The position numbers and the translations under genes are program-made. The notes beneath the pieces were generated by a model. That model was not told the DNA's origin. It saw only the letters and a program-made list of their open reading frames with translations, and did no database searches. A stretch of 46,785 bases of DNA from CAZPWF01 sp964590725 (GTDB lineage: Bacteria > Patescibacteriota > Saccharimonadia > Saccharimonadales > JACQNP01). The first letter of the stretch is position 1. The number at the start of each line of letters is the position of its first letter. Of the stretch, positions 7,624-16,217 are shown one piece after another. The stretch is taken from the NCBI GenBank assembly GCA_964590725.1, contig CAZPWF010000005.1, positions 1 through 46,785 on the forward strand. The letters are read 5' to 3'.

Positions 7624-8166
7624 TTATACTCTTTTTACCTGTAGACTATCTAATTCAACAGGTGTTTCGCGACCGAACATATTGACTAGGACTTTGAGCT
7701 TACCTTTAGCAAGATCAATATCGTTAATTGCGCCATCAAAGCCTTTGAATGGTCCATCGGTAATATTAACAACCTCGCCAATCTTGTAGTCGATTTTATG
7801 CTTAGGTTCTTCGCGGCCCATGCGCTTCATTATCTTTTCCATTTCCTCTGGCTCTATAGGTGTCGGCTCTGATCCACTACCTACAAACCCTGTAACGGAT
7901 GGAGTGTTTCGTACGATATACCAAGCATCTTCGCTCATCTTCATCTGGACCATTACATAGCCTTGGAAAATTCGCTTTTCAACAACTTTGCGTTTACCGT
8001 TCTTTACTTCTATCATTTTCTCTTTCGGAACGACTACCTGAAAAATCTTATCTTTCATGTCTAGACTATCTGCGCGTTGTCTGATGCTCTCGGCTACCTT
8101 TTCTTCGTATCCACTGTAGGTATGAATTGCATACCATTGTTTGCTCATGTCGTATCGTTTGCTCAT
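7624..8166 (-). CDS. nusG: Transcription termination/antitermination factor NusG
   Basis: 180 aa, normal length. The NGN domain begins KQWYAIHTYSGYEEKVAESI and includes RIFQGYVMVQMKMSEDAWYIVRNTPSVTGFVG. The C-terminal KOW domain has IGEVVNITDGPFKGFDGAINDID. It binds RNA polymerase and links it to Rho or ribosomes. The ATG overlaps the secE stop as ATGA; an internal ATG six codons later is an alternative start. Confidence 0.97.
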   Translation of the reverse strand: MSKRYDMSKQWYAIHTYSGYEEKVAESIRQRADSLDMKDKIFQVVVPKEKMIEVKNGKRKVVEKRIFQGYVMVQMKMSEDAWYIVRNTPSVTGFVGSGSEPTPIEPEEMEKIMKRMGREEPKHKIDYKIGEVVNITDGPFKGFDGAINDIDLAKGKLKVLVNMFGRETPVELDSLQVKRV

Positions 8167-8579
8167 TTTAGTAATAAACTCCTAAATATTTTATCTAATC
8201 CATAATCAACCACAGCTACTACAACACCGAAGCTAATCGCAAATATAACAACTGCTAGTGTTAGTTTCGTTGTTTCTTTGCGGTTTGGCCAAGTAACAAG
8301 CCTTAATTCTTTCCAGGCTTCTACGAAGTACTTTGGTGTAATTCGTCGACGCTTATTGAGAAATTTACCAGTCTTGTTGTCGGGCAAAGGAAGGTAGTAT
8401 TCCTTTTTACCTACCTTTGCTGCTGCTTTAAATGGCTTGGATGCATGTTTTGCTCCAGCCCTAATTCGTCTCTGTTTTGGCTTGTCATCTTGCTTCTTTT
8501 GAGCTTGTTCTCTGAGTGTAGCCGGTTTCTTCGTAACCGGTTTTTTACTCTTTTGCTTGTCTTGATCAGGTTTCGCCAC
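8163..8579 (-). CDS. secE: Preprotein translocase subunit SecE with basic N-terminal extension
   Basis: 138 aa. The C-terminal half is SecE: amphipathic YFVEAWKELRLVTWPNRKETTKLT followed by one membrane helix LAVVIFAISFGVVVAVVDYGL. The first 75 or so residues are a Lys/Pro/Ala-rich cytoplasmic extension, longer than in minimal SecE proteins of about 60 aa. It pairs with SecY (encoded at 32-33.5 kb). First gene of the secE-nusG operon. Confidence 0.92.
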   Translation of the reverse strand: MAKPDQDKQKSKKPVTKKPATLREQAQKKQDDKPKQRRIRAGAKHASKPFKAAAKVGKKEYYLPLPDNKTGKFLNKRRRITPKYFVEAWKELRLVTWPNRKETTKLTLAVVIFAISFGVVVAVVDYGLDKIFRSLLLK

Positions 8580-8692
8580 TTATTACTCCCAAATTAAAAA
8601 GCCTACTTATAACGGTAGACTTGCACATGTCAAATATATCACACATATACGGATAATAACAATAGGTAATATACGAGATGCTTTCTATGGTT

Positions 8693-8698
8693 TATAGT
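8693..8698 (+). promoter_or_regulatory. -10 box 7 bases before the GT2 start
   Basis: TATAGT ends 7 bases before the ATG at 8706. No SD lies between them, so a leaderless transcript is suggested. The -35 is not obvious. Confidence 0.4.
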
Positions 8699-8705
8699 TG
8701 GGCTT

Positions 8706-10205
8706 ATGTTTGTTGGAATTTTCGCTGTCTCGGCATGTATCGAATTACTAATATACACTAGATTGCTTTGGAAAATACGGTATACTTTGGCAATTCTTGA
8801 TCTTGTGGCTTTGTCTTTGTGCTTAATCGCTAGCGTTGCAAACAGTTATAGTCTAGTTTTCGTTGCACTTTTTGTTGCATTAGCAATATTTCGTATCATT
8901 AATATCTTTCGTATTTTAAAACAACGTATGCACGAACAGTATCTTCGTTCGGTAACTCTACGTAGTAGTTTATGGATTATTGGTTTACAGGTGTTGCTCG
9001 CAGGGTATTACATTCTCTTGCAGCCTCAATTCAATCAACAGTCATTATCACTTTTTGCGTTTTTTACGGCATTGTGTGCGCTAGGATTATTTATATCGAC
9101 GGCGTTAAATATTAGGCGGAGCCGTTCCTACGGAATTAGCACTAAATATTCTCACAAAGATTTGCCTACTGTCACCGTTGCCATACCAGCCCGCAATGAA
9201 ACAGATGATTTACAAGATTGTCTTGATTCCCTAATTGCTAACACCTATCCAAAACTTGAGATACTGGTGTTGGATGATTGTTCACATGATGGTACGGCAG
9301 ATATCATCAAACAATACGCTCATGATGGTGTTAGGTTTATATCCGGATCTGAACCTGATAATAAATGGCTTCCAAAAAATCTTGCTTATCAAAGACTTAC
9401 ATCAGAAGCGAGTGGACGGTTAATACTTTTTTGCGGAGTGGATACACGCTTTGGAGTTAGAAGTATTGAGAGCATGGTTTCTGTTTTGCTCAACCAACGA
9501 GTAGACATGTTGAGCGTACTGCCGTTAAGGTTAAAAAATAGCCTCGGCGCTGCATTTATCCAGCCTATGCGTTACTGGTGGGAGTTAGCTATACCAAGGT
9601 GGGGCTTACGTCGTCCGCCAGTTCTAAGTACTTGCTGGCTTATCAAACGTAACTCGATAGCGACACATGGTGGTTTTGAGGCTGTATCTCGAAGCGTTCT
9701 TCCGGAGCGTTATTTTGCCCGGGAACTTGCGAGAGAATCAAAGTACGTATTTGTTAGCACAAAAGATGAACTTGATGTTCAGACACTTAAGTCTGCGGCG
9801 GACCAGCGACAGACGGCTTTACGTGTACGCTATCCACAGACACACAAACGCCTAGAGTTGGTCATGTTGCTTGTAATATTTGAAATTGTGGTTTTCATGT
9901 TGCCGTTCGTAGTGCTGATTTGTGGCCTACTGATCGGATTAGCTGATTATGTAGTTCTGCTCTCGGCCATAAGTGTATTAATACTTATAATGACCCATGT
10001 AATGATAGTAATATTTACGAATCCAGCTAATGTCCCGATAGCCCTGGTGAACTTCCCGCTAGTTATCTTTACAGAATTGATTATCGGGCTTGAATCAATG
10101 CTTAGCTATGAATTTGGAACTGTTGACTGGAAAGAGCGAAATATATGTATACCTGTTATGCACGTGTATCCTCATCTACCGAACCAGGAGCAGCTTCGAG
10201 ATTAG
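8706..10205 (+). CDS. Membrane glycosyltransferase, family 2
   Basis: 499 aa. The N-terminus carries about four membrane helices (residues 1-130). The GT-A domain starts near residue 155 with TVTVAIPARNETDDLQDCLDSL and LEILVLDDCSHDGTADII. GVDTRF near residue 245 stands where the DxD motif is expected, but lacks the second Asp. QPMRYWWELAIPRWG recalls the Q/RxxRW region of processive enzymes. Several C-terminal helices follow (about 385-460). It probably moves a sugar onto a lipid or polysaccharide at the membrane. Its 3' end overlaps the convergent histidine kinase by 50 bases. Confidence 0.8.
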   Translation: MFVGIFAVSACIELLIYTRLLWKIRYTLAILDLVALSLCLIASVANSYSLVFVALFVALAIFRIINIFRILKQRMHEQYLRSVTLRSSLWIIGLQVLLAGYYILLQPQFNQQSLSLFAFFTALCALGLFISTALNIRRSRSYGISTKYSHKDLPTVTVAIPARNETDDLQDCLDSLIANTYPKLEILVLDDCSHDGTADIIKQYAHDGVRFISGSEPDNKWLPKNLAYQRLTSEASGRLILFCGVDTRFGVRSIESMVSVLLNQRVDMLSVLPLRLKNSLGAAFIQPMRYWWELAIPRWGLRRPPVLSTCWLIKRNSIATHGGFEAVSRSVLPERYFARELARESKYVFVSTKDELDVQTLKSAADQRQTALRVRYPQTHKRLELVMLLVIFEIVVFMLPFVVLICGLLIGLADYVVLLSAISVLILIMTHVMIVIFTNPANVPIALVNFPLVIFTELIIGLESMLSYEFGTVDWKERNICIPVMHVYPHLPNQEQLRD

Positions 10206-11289
10206 GAATATAGATATAAAACGTGGATCCGTGATTGATTTTACTTTCTAAATCAAGCTCTGCATGAATAATTCTTGATAGCTTTAATGTCACATATAGA
10301 CCCAGTCCGGTGCCGTTATTTTGTCTAGTTCGAAAGTCTTCTGATCTGAAGAACTTGTCAAATACCTTTTCTTGATCCGACTTGCTTATTCCAATCCCGG
10401 TGTCTCGCACATGGAACTCTATACCCTGTTCTTTACTCTTGGCGCCAACAATTACTGAACCTTTTTCGGTATATTTAATAGCATTTGTTACAAAGTTTTG
10501 AAGAATCTCGCGTACATACAAGCGTGATGAACTTAGCATCTCCAGGTTGTCATTTGGCTCAACTGTAAGCGTAAGACCTTTTGCATCAGCATCACGACTA
10601 TATGTCTGAACAAGTTCATTAAGTAGATCGTGTACATTAATAGGCTCTACGTCTACAGCTAGTTTTCCTCTCTCGGCGCGTGATAATGTTGCAAGATCAT
10701 TCATCATGCCCGCCAAGAAGACTACTTGATCATGCGCTTGCTTGAGGGCGTCCTGAATACCGGGATTTTTTATGCCTGATTTGTCAAAAATAAATTGGGC
10801 GTTACTGATATTTCCTTCGGCAATCGCAATTGGCGTTCTTAGTTCATGACTAACAACACTAATAAATTCGTCACGTTCCTCTTCTAATGATTTTTCTCGG
10901 GTAATATCCCTTAGTAGAATTACGTAACCGTGCATCCCCCGTTTAGCAAAGCCCAAACGCACAGGAGCAATACTTACATACAAACTAACCGTACCTCCGT
11001 CTGAATACTGTAACTTCCAATCACGACTGCTGATCGAAGTTTTGGCTTCTAAAATCTTTGATTGTATATCGACTGACTGTCCGTTTTTATCTACAAGTGA
11101 TACGACTGTATTTATGAGTTTATCAGTCATTGAACTATTAACGTCGAGAATATTTAGAGCGGCACCGTTATATAAAACGACCTTGGCGTGCTCGTCCACA
11201 GCTATGACACCGTCTGCCATGCTATTGATTAGACTAGTTAGTCGTTCACGTTCTAATTTTGCGCTTTTGGGTGTTGTTTTAATGCTCAT
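10156..11289 (-). CDS. PAS-domain sensor histidine kinase, soluble
   Basis: 377 aa from the ATG at 11289. A PAS domain (about residues 15-125: NSMADGVIAVDEHAKVVLYNGAA) leads to HisKA with the phospho-acceptor VVSHELRTP (His near 148), then HATPase_c with NFVTNAIKYTEKG, DTGIGIS and GTGLGLY. There is no membrane segment, so it should sense a cytoplasmic signal. No response regulator lies nearby, making it an orphan. A TGGCATAAT -10 box ends 6 bases before the ATG, implying a leaderless mRNA. The upstream in-frame TTG was not chosen. Confidence 0.9.
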   Translation of the reverse strand: MSIKTTPKSAKLERERLTSLINSMADGVIAVDEHAKVVLYNGAALNILDVNSSMTDKLINTVVSLVDKNGQSVDIQSKILEAKTSISSRDWKLQYSDGGTVSLYVSIAPVRLGFAKRGMHGYVILLRDITREKSLEEERDEFISVVSHELRTPIAIAEGNISNAQFIFDKSGIKNPGIQDALKQAHDQVVFLAGMMNDLATLSRAERGKLAVDVEPINVHDLLNELVQTYSRDADAKGLTLTVEPNDNLEMLSSSRLYVREILQNFVTNAIKYTEKGSVIVGAKSKEQGIEFHVRDTGIGISKSDQEKVFDKFFRSEDFRTRQNNGTGLGLYVTLKLSRIIHAELDLESKINHGSTFYIYIPNLEAAPGSVDEDTRA

Positions 11290-11295
11290 GGCTAC

Positions 11296-11304
11296 ATTAT
11301 GCCA
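11296..11304 (-). promoter_or_regulatory. Extended -10 promoter of histidine kinase
   Basis: TGGCATAAT on the minus strand with 6 bases to the ATG at 11289; start of transcription predicted at the start codon. Confidence 0.5.
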
Positions 11305-11313
11305 CAAAGTATT

Positions 11314-12018
11314 TTATGTGGTCTCAAAAACGACTGGCTTACGCTTTGAAATTACGGCCTTTGTTGTGCGATAGTCTGGCATTGTCGCGCCAACGCTGCT
11401 CCAAAAATCGCTATTATGAGACATGTGCTTGGTGTGAGCGAGTTCATGAAGTATGACGTAGTCAATCTCACTCCACGATACCTGCATCAGTAGACAGTTA
11501 AGCGTTATTTCTTTGTTGCTAGTACAACTTCCCCATCTGGATTTTAAATGCTTAACTTTTACTGAAGTATAGGTGTAATCAAAACGTTCAGCGAGAGTAG
11601 CCAGCCGTTGAGGCAAAAGACTTTCTGCTTCTTTTTTTAATGCTCTTATGCACGCTTGACGCACTTTTTCCTGCACTGGTTCACTCATTATCTCGAATTT
11701 ATTAGGTATTTTTATTGAAATCGTTCTGTCGCTTACTCGGGTTGAAATATTCGAGACTTCTGACTTAGTGATAATCAACCTGTGGAATTTTCCAATTTTT
11801 GTATCGTCTTCGAGTGTTGCAACCGGTTGACGACGTTGTTGAATCCATTCAGTTTTCTGAGTAGCAAATGTTAATCCATGGCGATACGGGACCCATAACG
11901 GCTGGGACACTCTAACTTTGTTATGCGCGTCAATACTGATACGCATATGCTTTGAAGACTTACGTTTTGAAATCGTAATTTCGCCAATATCTGGAATAAA
12001 AAACTGGCGAGAAGCCAT
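11314..12018 (-). CDS. YgjP/WLM-like zinc metallopeptidase
   Basis: 234 aa. The C-terminal half has the YgjP (DUF45) pattern: KSRWGSCTSNKEITLNCLLM, then the zinc site HELAHTKHMSHNSDFW, with HExxH represented as HELAH around residue 190 and a downstream His. The N-terminal region is basic (ITISKRKSSKHMRISI). Family members are predicted metal-dependent hydrolases, mostly of unknown substrate. Its ATG overlaps the stop of the upstream kinase (TAATG). Confidence 0.8.
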   Translation of the reverse strand: MASRQFFIPDIGEITISKRKSSKHMRISIDAHNKVRVSQPLWVPYRHGLTFATQKTEWIQQRRQPVATLEDDTKIGKFHRLIITKSEVSNISTRVSDRTISIKIPNKFEIMSEPVQEKVRQACIRALKKEAESLLPQRLATLAERFDYTYTSVKVKHLKSRWGSCTSNKEITLNCLLMQVSWSEIDYVILHELAHTKHMSHNSDFWSSVGATMPDYRTTKAVISKRKPVVFETT

Positions 12019-12674
12019 TAGCGAATGGAGATATTTCGCCTAGCACTATCAACACGACCAAAGTTGGGCACAAGATTAACAAGTCCGGGCTTTACTAAAC
12101 CAGTCTGAGCATCGTCAACTGACAATAATCCTACATCATAAAGTCGTTTCGTGACGGCATTTTGCTGCGTCTGAAAGTTGTGCTTCCCGCTAATAACAAC
12201 ATATTCCTCGGTCTGTGTAGGATTTTGCATCTTGTTAATCTGTTCTTCGAATGTAGAACGGTCCATAGGGTGTGCATATTTATCATCAGTTTTTCTTCTG
12301 TCACGTTTAACGACGCGGGTAAACGCACTTTCAATATCAATCTGAAGCCATGCCAATAAAGAATAAGCTTTTGCACTCAAAGCGACTTCGCGAACTTCAC
12401 GTCGTTGTGTGGATTTAGTTACATCTGCGTCATAAAGAACGCTCAAGCCGGCTTTTAGAAATTCTTCTGCCATGTATTGCATTAAATGCGATACGATCTC
12501 GTTCTCTTGTTTGTCATAGCGTGGCTGTTCAAAAAGTTCAAATCGCACTTTGTCGCTCTGAAGATGAACCGCGCCTAAGGTTTCTGCTAGCTGTCGAGCA
12601 AAGTAGGTCTTACCTGATCCAGGGAAGCCATAGAGCATTATCATTGCGGGTCTGTTTAGCACGTACTTATTCAT
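12018..12674 (-). CDS. P-loop kinase (AAA_33 / zeta-toxin-like fold)
   Basis: 218 aa. Walker A GFPGSGKT lies near residues 16-23, followed by FARQLAETLGAVHLQSDKVR, where the Asp after the second strand fits this kinase group. VLYDADVTKSTQRREV fits the Walker B region and RVVKRDRRKTDD the arginine-rich lid. The substrate is unknown. It is coupled to the YgjP-like gene. No antitoxin gene is adjacent, so a toxin role is not supported. Confidence 0.7.
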   Translation of the reverse strand: MNKYVLNRPAMIMLYGFPGSGKTYFARQLAETLGAVHLQSDKVRFELFEQPRYDKQENEIVSHLMQYMAEEFLKAGLSVLYDADVTKSTQRREVREVALSAKAYSLLAWLQIDIESAFTRVVKRDRRKTDDKYAHPMDRSTFEEQINKMQNPTQTEEYVVISGKHNFQTQQNAVTKRLYDVGLLSVDDAQTGLVKPGLVNLVPNFGRVDSARRNISIR

Positions 12675-12681
12675 TACATCA

Positions 12682-12690
12682 TGTATAACA
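12682..12690 (-). promoter_or_regulatory. Extended -10 promoter of P-loop kinase
   Basis: TGTTATACA on the minus strand, 7 bases before the ATG at 12674, with no SD in between. Confidence 0.4.
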
Positions 12691-12720
12691 GATTTGGCGT
12701 AAATTATAAAGTGTTATGTG

Positions 12721-12749
12721 GTGACAAATGGGGTTCTGTGCTCTATTAT
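12721..12749 (+). promoter_or_regulatory. Promoter of tRNA-Trp
   Basis: GTGACA (12721-12726), a 17-base spacer and TATTAT (12744-12749). The predicted start is near 12756, about 11 bases before the tRNA. Confidence 0.75.
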
Positions 12750-12766
12750 GTAGCAGATGCCACTAT

Positions 12767-12842
12767 AGGGGAGTAGCTCAGCTGGTAGAGCACCGGTCTC
12801 CAAAACCGGGTGTCGCAGGTTCAAGTCCTGTCTCCCCTGCCA
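12767..12842 (+). tRNA. tRNA-Trp (CCA anticodon)
   Basis: 76 bases with a full cloverleaf. The acceptor stem is AGGGGAG/CTCCCCT, discriminator G, with CCA encoded. The anticodon stem-loop CCGGT-CTCCAAA-ACCGG gives anticodon CCA. The T-loop is TTCAAGT. It has its own promoter and terminator. TGG is the only Trp codon because TGA is used as stop here. Confidence 0.97.
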
Positions 12843-12846
12843 ATTC

Positions 12847-12875
12847 AAAAGACTCAGTTTTTATCTGGGTCTTTT
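12847..12875 (+). terminator. Terminator of tRNA-Trp
   Basis: AAAAGACTCAG (12847-12857) pairs with CTGGGTCTTTT (12865-12875) over 11 bp with one G-U. It lies 4 bases after the tRNA and ends in U's. Confidence 0.85.
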
Positions 12876-12903
12876 AAATTTATGGCAGATCTGATTTGAA
12901 TCT

Positions 12904-12914
12904 GGGTGTCGCAG
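12904..12914 (+). repeat. 11-bp copy of tRNA-Trp sequence
   Basis: GGGTGTCGCAG repeats positions 12808-12818 of the tRNA (end of anticodon stem to T-arm). It may be a remnant of a tRNA duplication. The gap 12876-13021 holds otherwise only a 16-codon ORF (12927-12977) that I do not call a gene. Confidence 0.4.
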
Positions 12915-13021
12915 AGGTGAATTGTTATGGAAATTTTGCAAGAAAACATTGATCCGGCAACTGAGTTGTTGTGGTAGAAGTTCTGGGCCTACATGCCTAC
13001 ATAATGTGGCCTTAATTCGGT

Positions 13022-14845
13022 TTATTTTTTGTTTTGACGTTTGCGCTTATTATGATCTAGTTCGCGTTTTCTCAGTCGGAGATTCTTGGGTGTTACTTCT
13101 AGCAATTCATCATCTTCTAAAAAATCTAAACACTGTTCAAGACTAAAGATGACAGGAGGTGTAAGCTGAACTACGCCGTCACTACTACTGCTACGCATAT
13201 TTGTTAGGTGTTTTTCTTTAACTACGTTTATCTCCATGTCTTCACTGCGCGTATTAAGTCCAACAATCTGTCCAGCATAAACCTGCGTACCGGCACCGAC
13301 AAAACACGTACCTCTCTCTTCAGCAGTCTGAAGTGAGTAAGCTGTTGTGTTGCCGCTTTCCCAGGCTACTAGAACGCCGCTTCTTTGTTGAGACAATGCT
13401 GTCCCAAGCTCTTGATAGCCGATTGTCAGGCTATTCATTATGATCGTGCCCTTAGTATTGGTGATCAGAATGTTTCGGAGCCCCAGAAGAGTTCTAGTGG
13501 GCATTTCATAGAGTAATTTAGTAACACCTTTGGTAGAAGTAAACTGATCTTTTAGTTCTGCTCGACGCTTACCAAACTCTGATTGTACAGCACCTACGTG
13601 CTCAGGCGGTACTTCTACAGTAACTTCTTCAATAGGCTCTTCTACTATTCCGTCTTTTTCAATAGTAACGACTTGCGGCCTTCCAACTTCAAACTCATAA
13701 CCTTCGCGACGCATTGTTTCAATCAGCACCCCAAGATGGAGTTCACCTCGTCCAGAAACCAAGAAACCGATACCGTCAGGTTCGACAAGTAGCCCAACAT
13801 TTGTCTCTAGCTCTTTATCCAATCTTTCACCTATCTGCCTGCTGGTGCTAAACTCGGCCTCTTTACCCTTAAGGGGAGAAGTATTTGGGCCAAGGTATAT
13901 TTTAAGAGTTGGCAACTCTACTTCTAGTACCGGCAGCGCGTCAGGATGGTCGACGTGCGTAACTGTTTCGCCAATTTGAGCATCTGAGATACCGGTGATA
14001 CTGACGATGTCTCCAGCGCTTGCAGAAGGTATTTCTGACTTACCAAGCCCTTGGTGGGTATATATTTTATCAACACGAGCCTTAGTAACTGTGCCATCCT
14101 TTTTACATACAGCGATAGATTGCCCAGATTTAATTTCACCTCTTGTTATGCGTCCAATGGCGTACTTACCTTGAAACGTGTCCCAGCTTAGAGCTGTAAC
14201 TAACATTTGAAAAGGTTCATCTACATTTACGTTTGGCGCTGGCACATGTTCAATAATTCCTGAAAACAAAACGGATAAATCACCTTCAGCCTCAAAATCT
14301 GTTGGTATAGTGTCCCAAGCCTTTCCGGCCCTTCCGACAGCATAATATATTGGGTAATGCAGCTGATCCTCATGTATTGCAAGCTCTAGGAATAGGTCAG
14401 CTAATTCGTCTTCGACTTCTGCAATTCTGCTGCCGTATTTGTCGATTTTATTTATAACTACAATTGGTTTAAGCCCGCTCATCAGAGCTTTAGTTAACAC
14501 AAACTTGGTTTGAGGCATCGGGCCTTCTTGTGCGTCTACGATCAACAAACAGCCGTCTGCCATATTTAGAGTTCGTTCTACTTCGCCGCCAAAGTCAGCG
14601 TGACCTGGCGTATCGATAATGTTTATTCGATATCCGTCATGTTGAACTGAAGTTATTTTGGCAGTAATAGTAATGCCGCGTTCTTTTTCTTGATCACCAC
14701 TATCCATAATTAGATCTTGGCTCATCTCGGCTTGATTGTCTCTAAAAGTATTTGACTGTTTTAAAAGTCCGTCAACAAGCGTTGTTTTCCCATGATCAAC
14801 ATGGGCAATTACAGCAATATTACGTATGTGGTCTGACTTGATCAA
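13022..14845 (-). CDS. typA: Translational GTPase TypA/BipA
   Basis: 607 aa, the family length. G1 is AHVDHGKTT near residue 15, G3 DTPGHADFGGEVER, and G4 NKIDKYGSR (NKID). EF-G-like domains III and V and the BipA-specific C-terminal part (LTPPVIFSLEQCLDFLEDDELLEVTP) follow. It binds ribosomes and helps 50S assembly under stress. The start is a TTG (14843-14845): the normal BipA N-terminus (RNIAVIAHVDHG) begins just after it and no in-frame ATG or GTG is upstream. AGGA lies 9 bases before. Confidence 0.96.
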   Translation of the reverse strand: MIKSDHIRNIAVIAHVDHGKTTLVDGLLKQSNTFRDNQAEMSQDLIMDSGDQEKERGITITAKITSVQHDGYRINIIDTPGHADFGGEVERTLNMADGCLLIVDAQEGPMPQTKFVLTKALMSGLKPIVVINKIDKYGSRIAEVEDELADLFLELAIHEDQLHYPIYYAVGRAGKAWDTIPTDFEAEGDLSVLFSGIIEHVPAPNVNVDEPFQMLVTALSWDTFQGKYAIGRITRGEIKSGQSIAVCKKDGTVTKARVDKIYTHQGLGKSEIPSASAGDIVSITGISDAQIGETVTHVDHPDALPVLEVELPTLKIYLGPNTSPLKGKEAEFSTSRQIGERLDKELETNVGLLVEPDGIGFLVSGRGELHLGVLIETMRREGYEFEVGRPQVVTIEKDGIVEEPIEEVTVEVPPEHVGAVQSEFGKRRAELKDQFTSTKGVTKLLYEMPTRTLLGLRNILITNTKGTIIMNSLTIGYQELGTALSQQRSGVLVAWESGNTTAYSLQTAEERGTCFVGAGTQVYAGQIVGLNTRSEDMEINVVKEKHLTNMRSSSSDGVVQLTPPVIFSLEQCLDFLEDDELLEVTPKNLRLRKRELDHNKRKRQNKK

Positions 14846-14883
14846 AATTAAATTCCTAAATATTTTTATGCTTGATTATCGTG

Positions 14884-14912
14884 ATAATACCATAAGAGTA
14901 GTAGGTTGTCTA
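14884..14912 (-). promoter_or_regulatory. Promoter of typA
   Basis: TAGACA (14907-14912), 17 bases, TATTAT (14884-14889) on the minus strand, with TGG just before the -10. Divergent from the glycogen operon promoter. Confidence 0.75.
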
Positions 14913-14929
14913 CCACCTCTGTAAAATAC

Positions 14930-14958
14930 TTGTGCTTTTTCTCGCAACTATTTATAAT
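14930..14958 (+). promoter_or_regulatory. Promoter of glycogen operon
   Basis: TTGTGC (14930-14935), 17 bases, perfect TATAAT (14953-14958). The leader of about 30 bases carries the GGAACGGGAAG SD-like stretch. Confidence 0.8.
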
Positions 14959-14993
14959 GCTTATGTAAAGGAACGGGAAGAAAAACAATAACT

Positions 14994-16217
14994 ATGAAAG
15001 TGTTGATGCTAGGTTGGGAGCTGCCGCCACACCATACGGGTGGTATGGGTGTTGTTTGCTATCAACTTTGTAAACAAATGGCAAAGTCAGATGTGGACAT
15101 CGAGTTTATTCTCCCCTTCACAGCCGATTTCCCTGACATCAACTTTATGAAAATTAATCCTGCCCTACCACTAGGAGTAGAACAAGTTATACATGAAGAA
15201 GCTGGCAGTACATACGATAGCCAATACTTCACATATGTATCCAAGGACGGTTCTAAACGTGGCGTGCGAATGGACGAGCATCAGTTACAGTACACTAACT
15301 ATGTCGCAAAGCTCGTTGCATATAATGATTATGATATTATTCATGCCCATGACTGGTTGACTTTTCGGGCGGCACTAGCAGCAAAACAAGTATGTAATAA
15401 GCCGCTGATCGTACACGTTCACGCTACCGAGTTTGATCGAGCCGGGGGCAAACCCGGAAACCCATTGGTGCACGAGATTGAATATCTGGGCCTTCATTTA
15501 GCAGACAAAATTATTGCCGTAAGCGAAGCCACAAGACAAACTATAATACAGCAATACTCTATCGATCCATCTAAGGTGAGCGTAGTTCATAATGCAATCG
15601 AGTTCGAGCAGGATCAGCTTTACGAAGTTGGAAATTCATACCCATATATAGAAAAAATGAAAGCCGATGGCTACAAAGTATTGTTGAGTGCAGGACGCTT
15701 AACAATACAAAAGGGCCTAACAAACATGCTGTATGCGATGAAAGAGGTGGTTGCTAGATATCCAAAAACTCTCTTACTTATTTCTGGTGGCGGTGAGCAA
15801 TATCGTGAGTTAATCGAGTTAAGTGCCGAGCTAGGTATTGGCAAGAACGTTATTGTTATTGGTTATCTTAACGGTACGGGCAAAGCTTGGCGAGATTGTT
15901 TTAGGGTGGCGGATCTGTTCTTGATGCCTAGTATATCTGAACCTTTTGGGTTAACTCCGTTCGAAGCGCTCACATTTGGCACGCCTGTATTAATGAGTAA
16001 GCAATCGGGTGCTTCTGAAGTATTGCGTAATTGCTTGAAGGTTGATTTTTGGGACATAGATGAAATGGCCAACATGATGTGTTCAGTTGTTGGTGGCGAA
16101 GGGCTAGCTAAGACCTTGTACAACAACGGTTCAGAAGAACTTTCCAGATTGAGTTGGGAGCCGTCCGTAAAGAAGCTACTCGACATCTATGAACGACCAG
16201 TAGGTGCAATCGCATGA
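14994..16217 (+). CDS. glgA: Glycogen synthase-like glycosyltransferase (GT5/GT4)
   Basis: 407 aa. It opens KVLMLGWELPPHHTGGMGVVCYQL, the GT-B glycine loop that holds the sugar nucleotide. IIHAHDWLTF and VHATEFDRAGG are typical of starch/glycogen synthases. SISEPFGLTPFEALTFGTPV carries the E-x7-E pair, with AGRLTIQKGL before it. The enzyme adds glucose from ADP- or UDP-glucose to an alpha-1,4 chain. It is shorter than the 480-aa bacterial GlgA and closer to archaeal forms. First gene of a three-gene operon, overlapping the next by 4 bases. Confidence 0.85.
   Translation: MKVLMLGWELPPHHTGGMGVVCYQLCKQMAKSDVDIEFILPFTADFPDINFMKINPALPLGVEQVIHEEAGSTYDSQYFTYVSKDGSKRGVRMDEHQLQYTNYVAKLVAYNDYDIIHAHDWLTFRAALAAKQVCNKPLIVHVHATEFDRAGGKPGNPLVHEIEYLGLHLADKIIAVSEATRQTIIQQYSIDPSKVSVVHNAIEFEQDQLYEVGNSYPYIEKMKADGYKVLLSAGRLTIQKGLTNMLYAMKEVVARYPKTLLLISGGGEQYRELIELSAELGIGKNVIVIGYLNGTGKAWRDCFRVADLFLMPSISEPFGLTPFEALTFGTPVLMSKQSGASEVLRNCLKVDFWDIDEMANMMCSVVGGEGLAKTLYNNGSEELSRLSWEPSVKKLLDIYERPVGAIA

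Noticed and set aside
12018..12674. Zeta-type toxin of a toxin-antitoxin pair
   Set aside because: No antitoxin gene is adjacent; the neighbour is a YgjP-like peptidase.
12927..12977. 16-codon ORF as a Trp leader peptide
   Set aside because: No gene follows on the plus strand and there is only one Trp codon.
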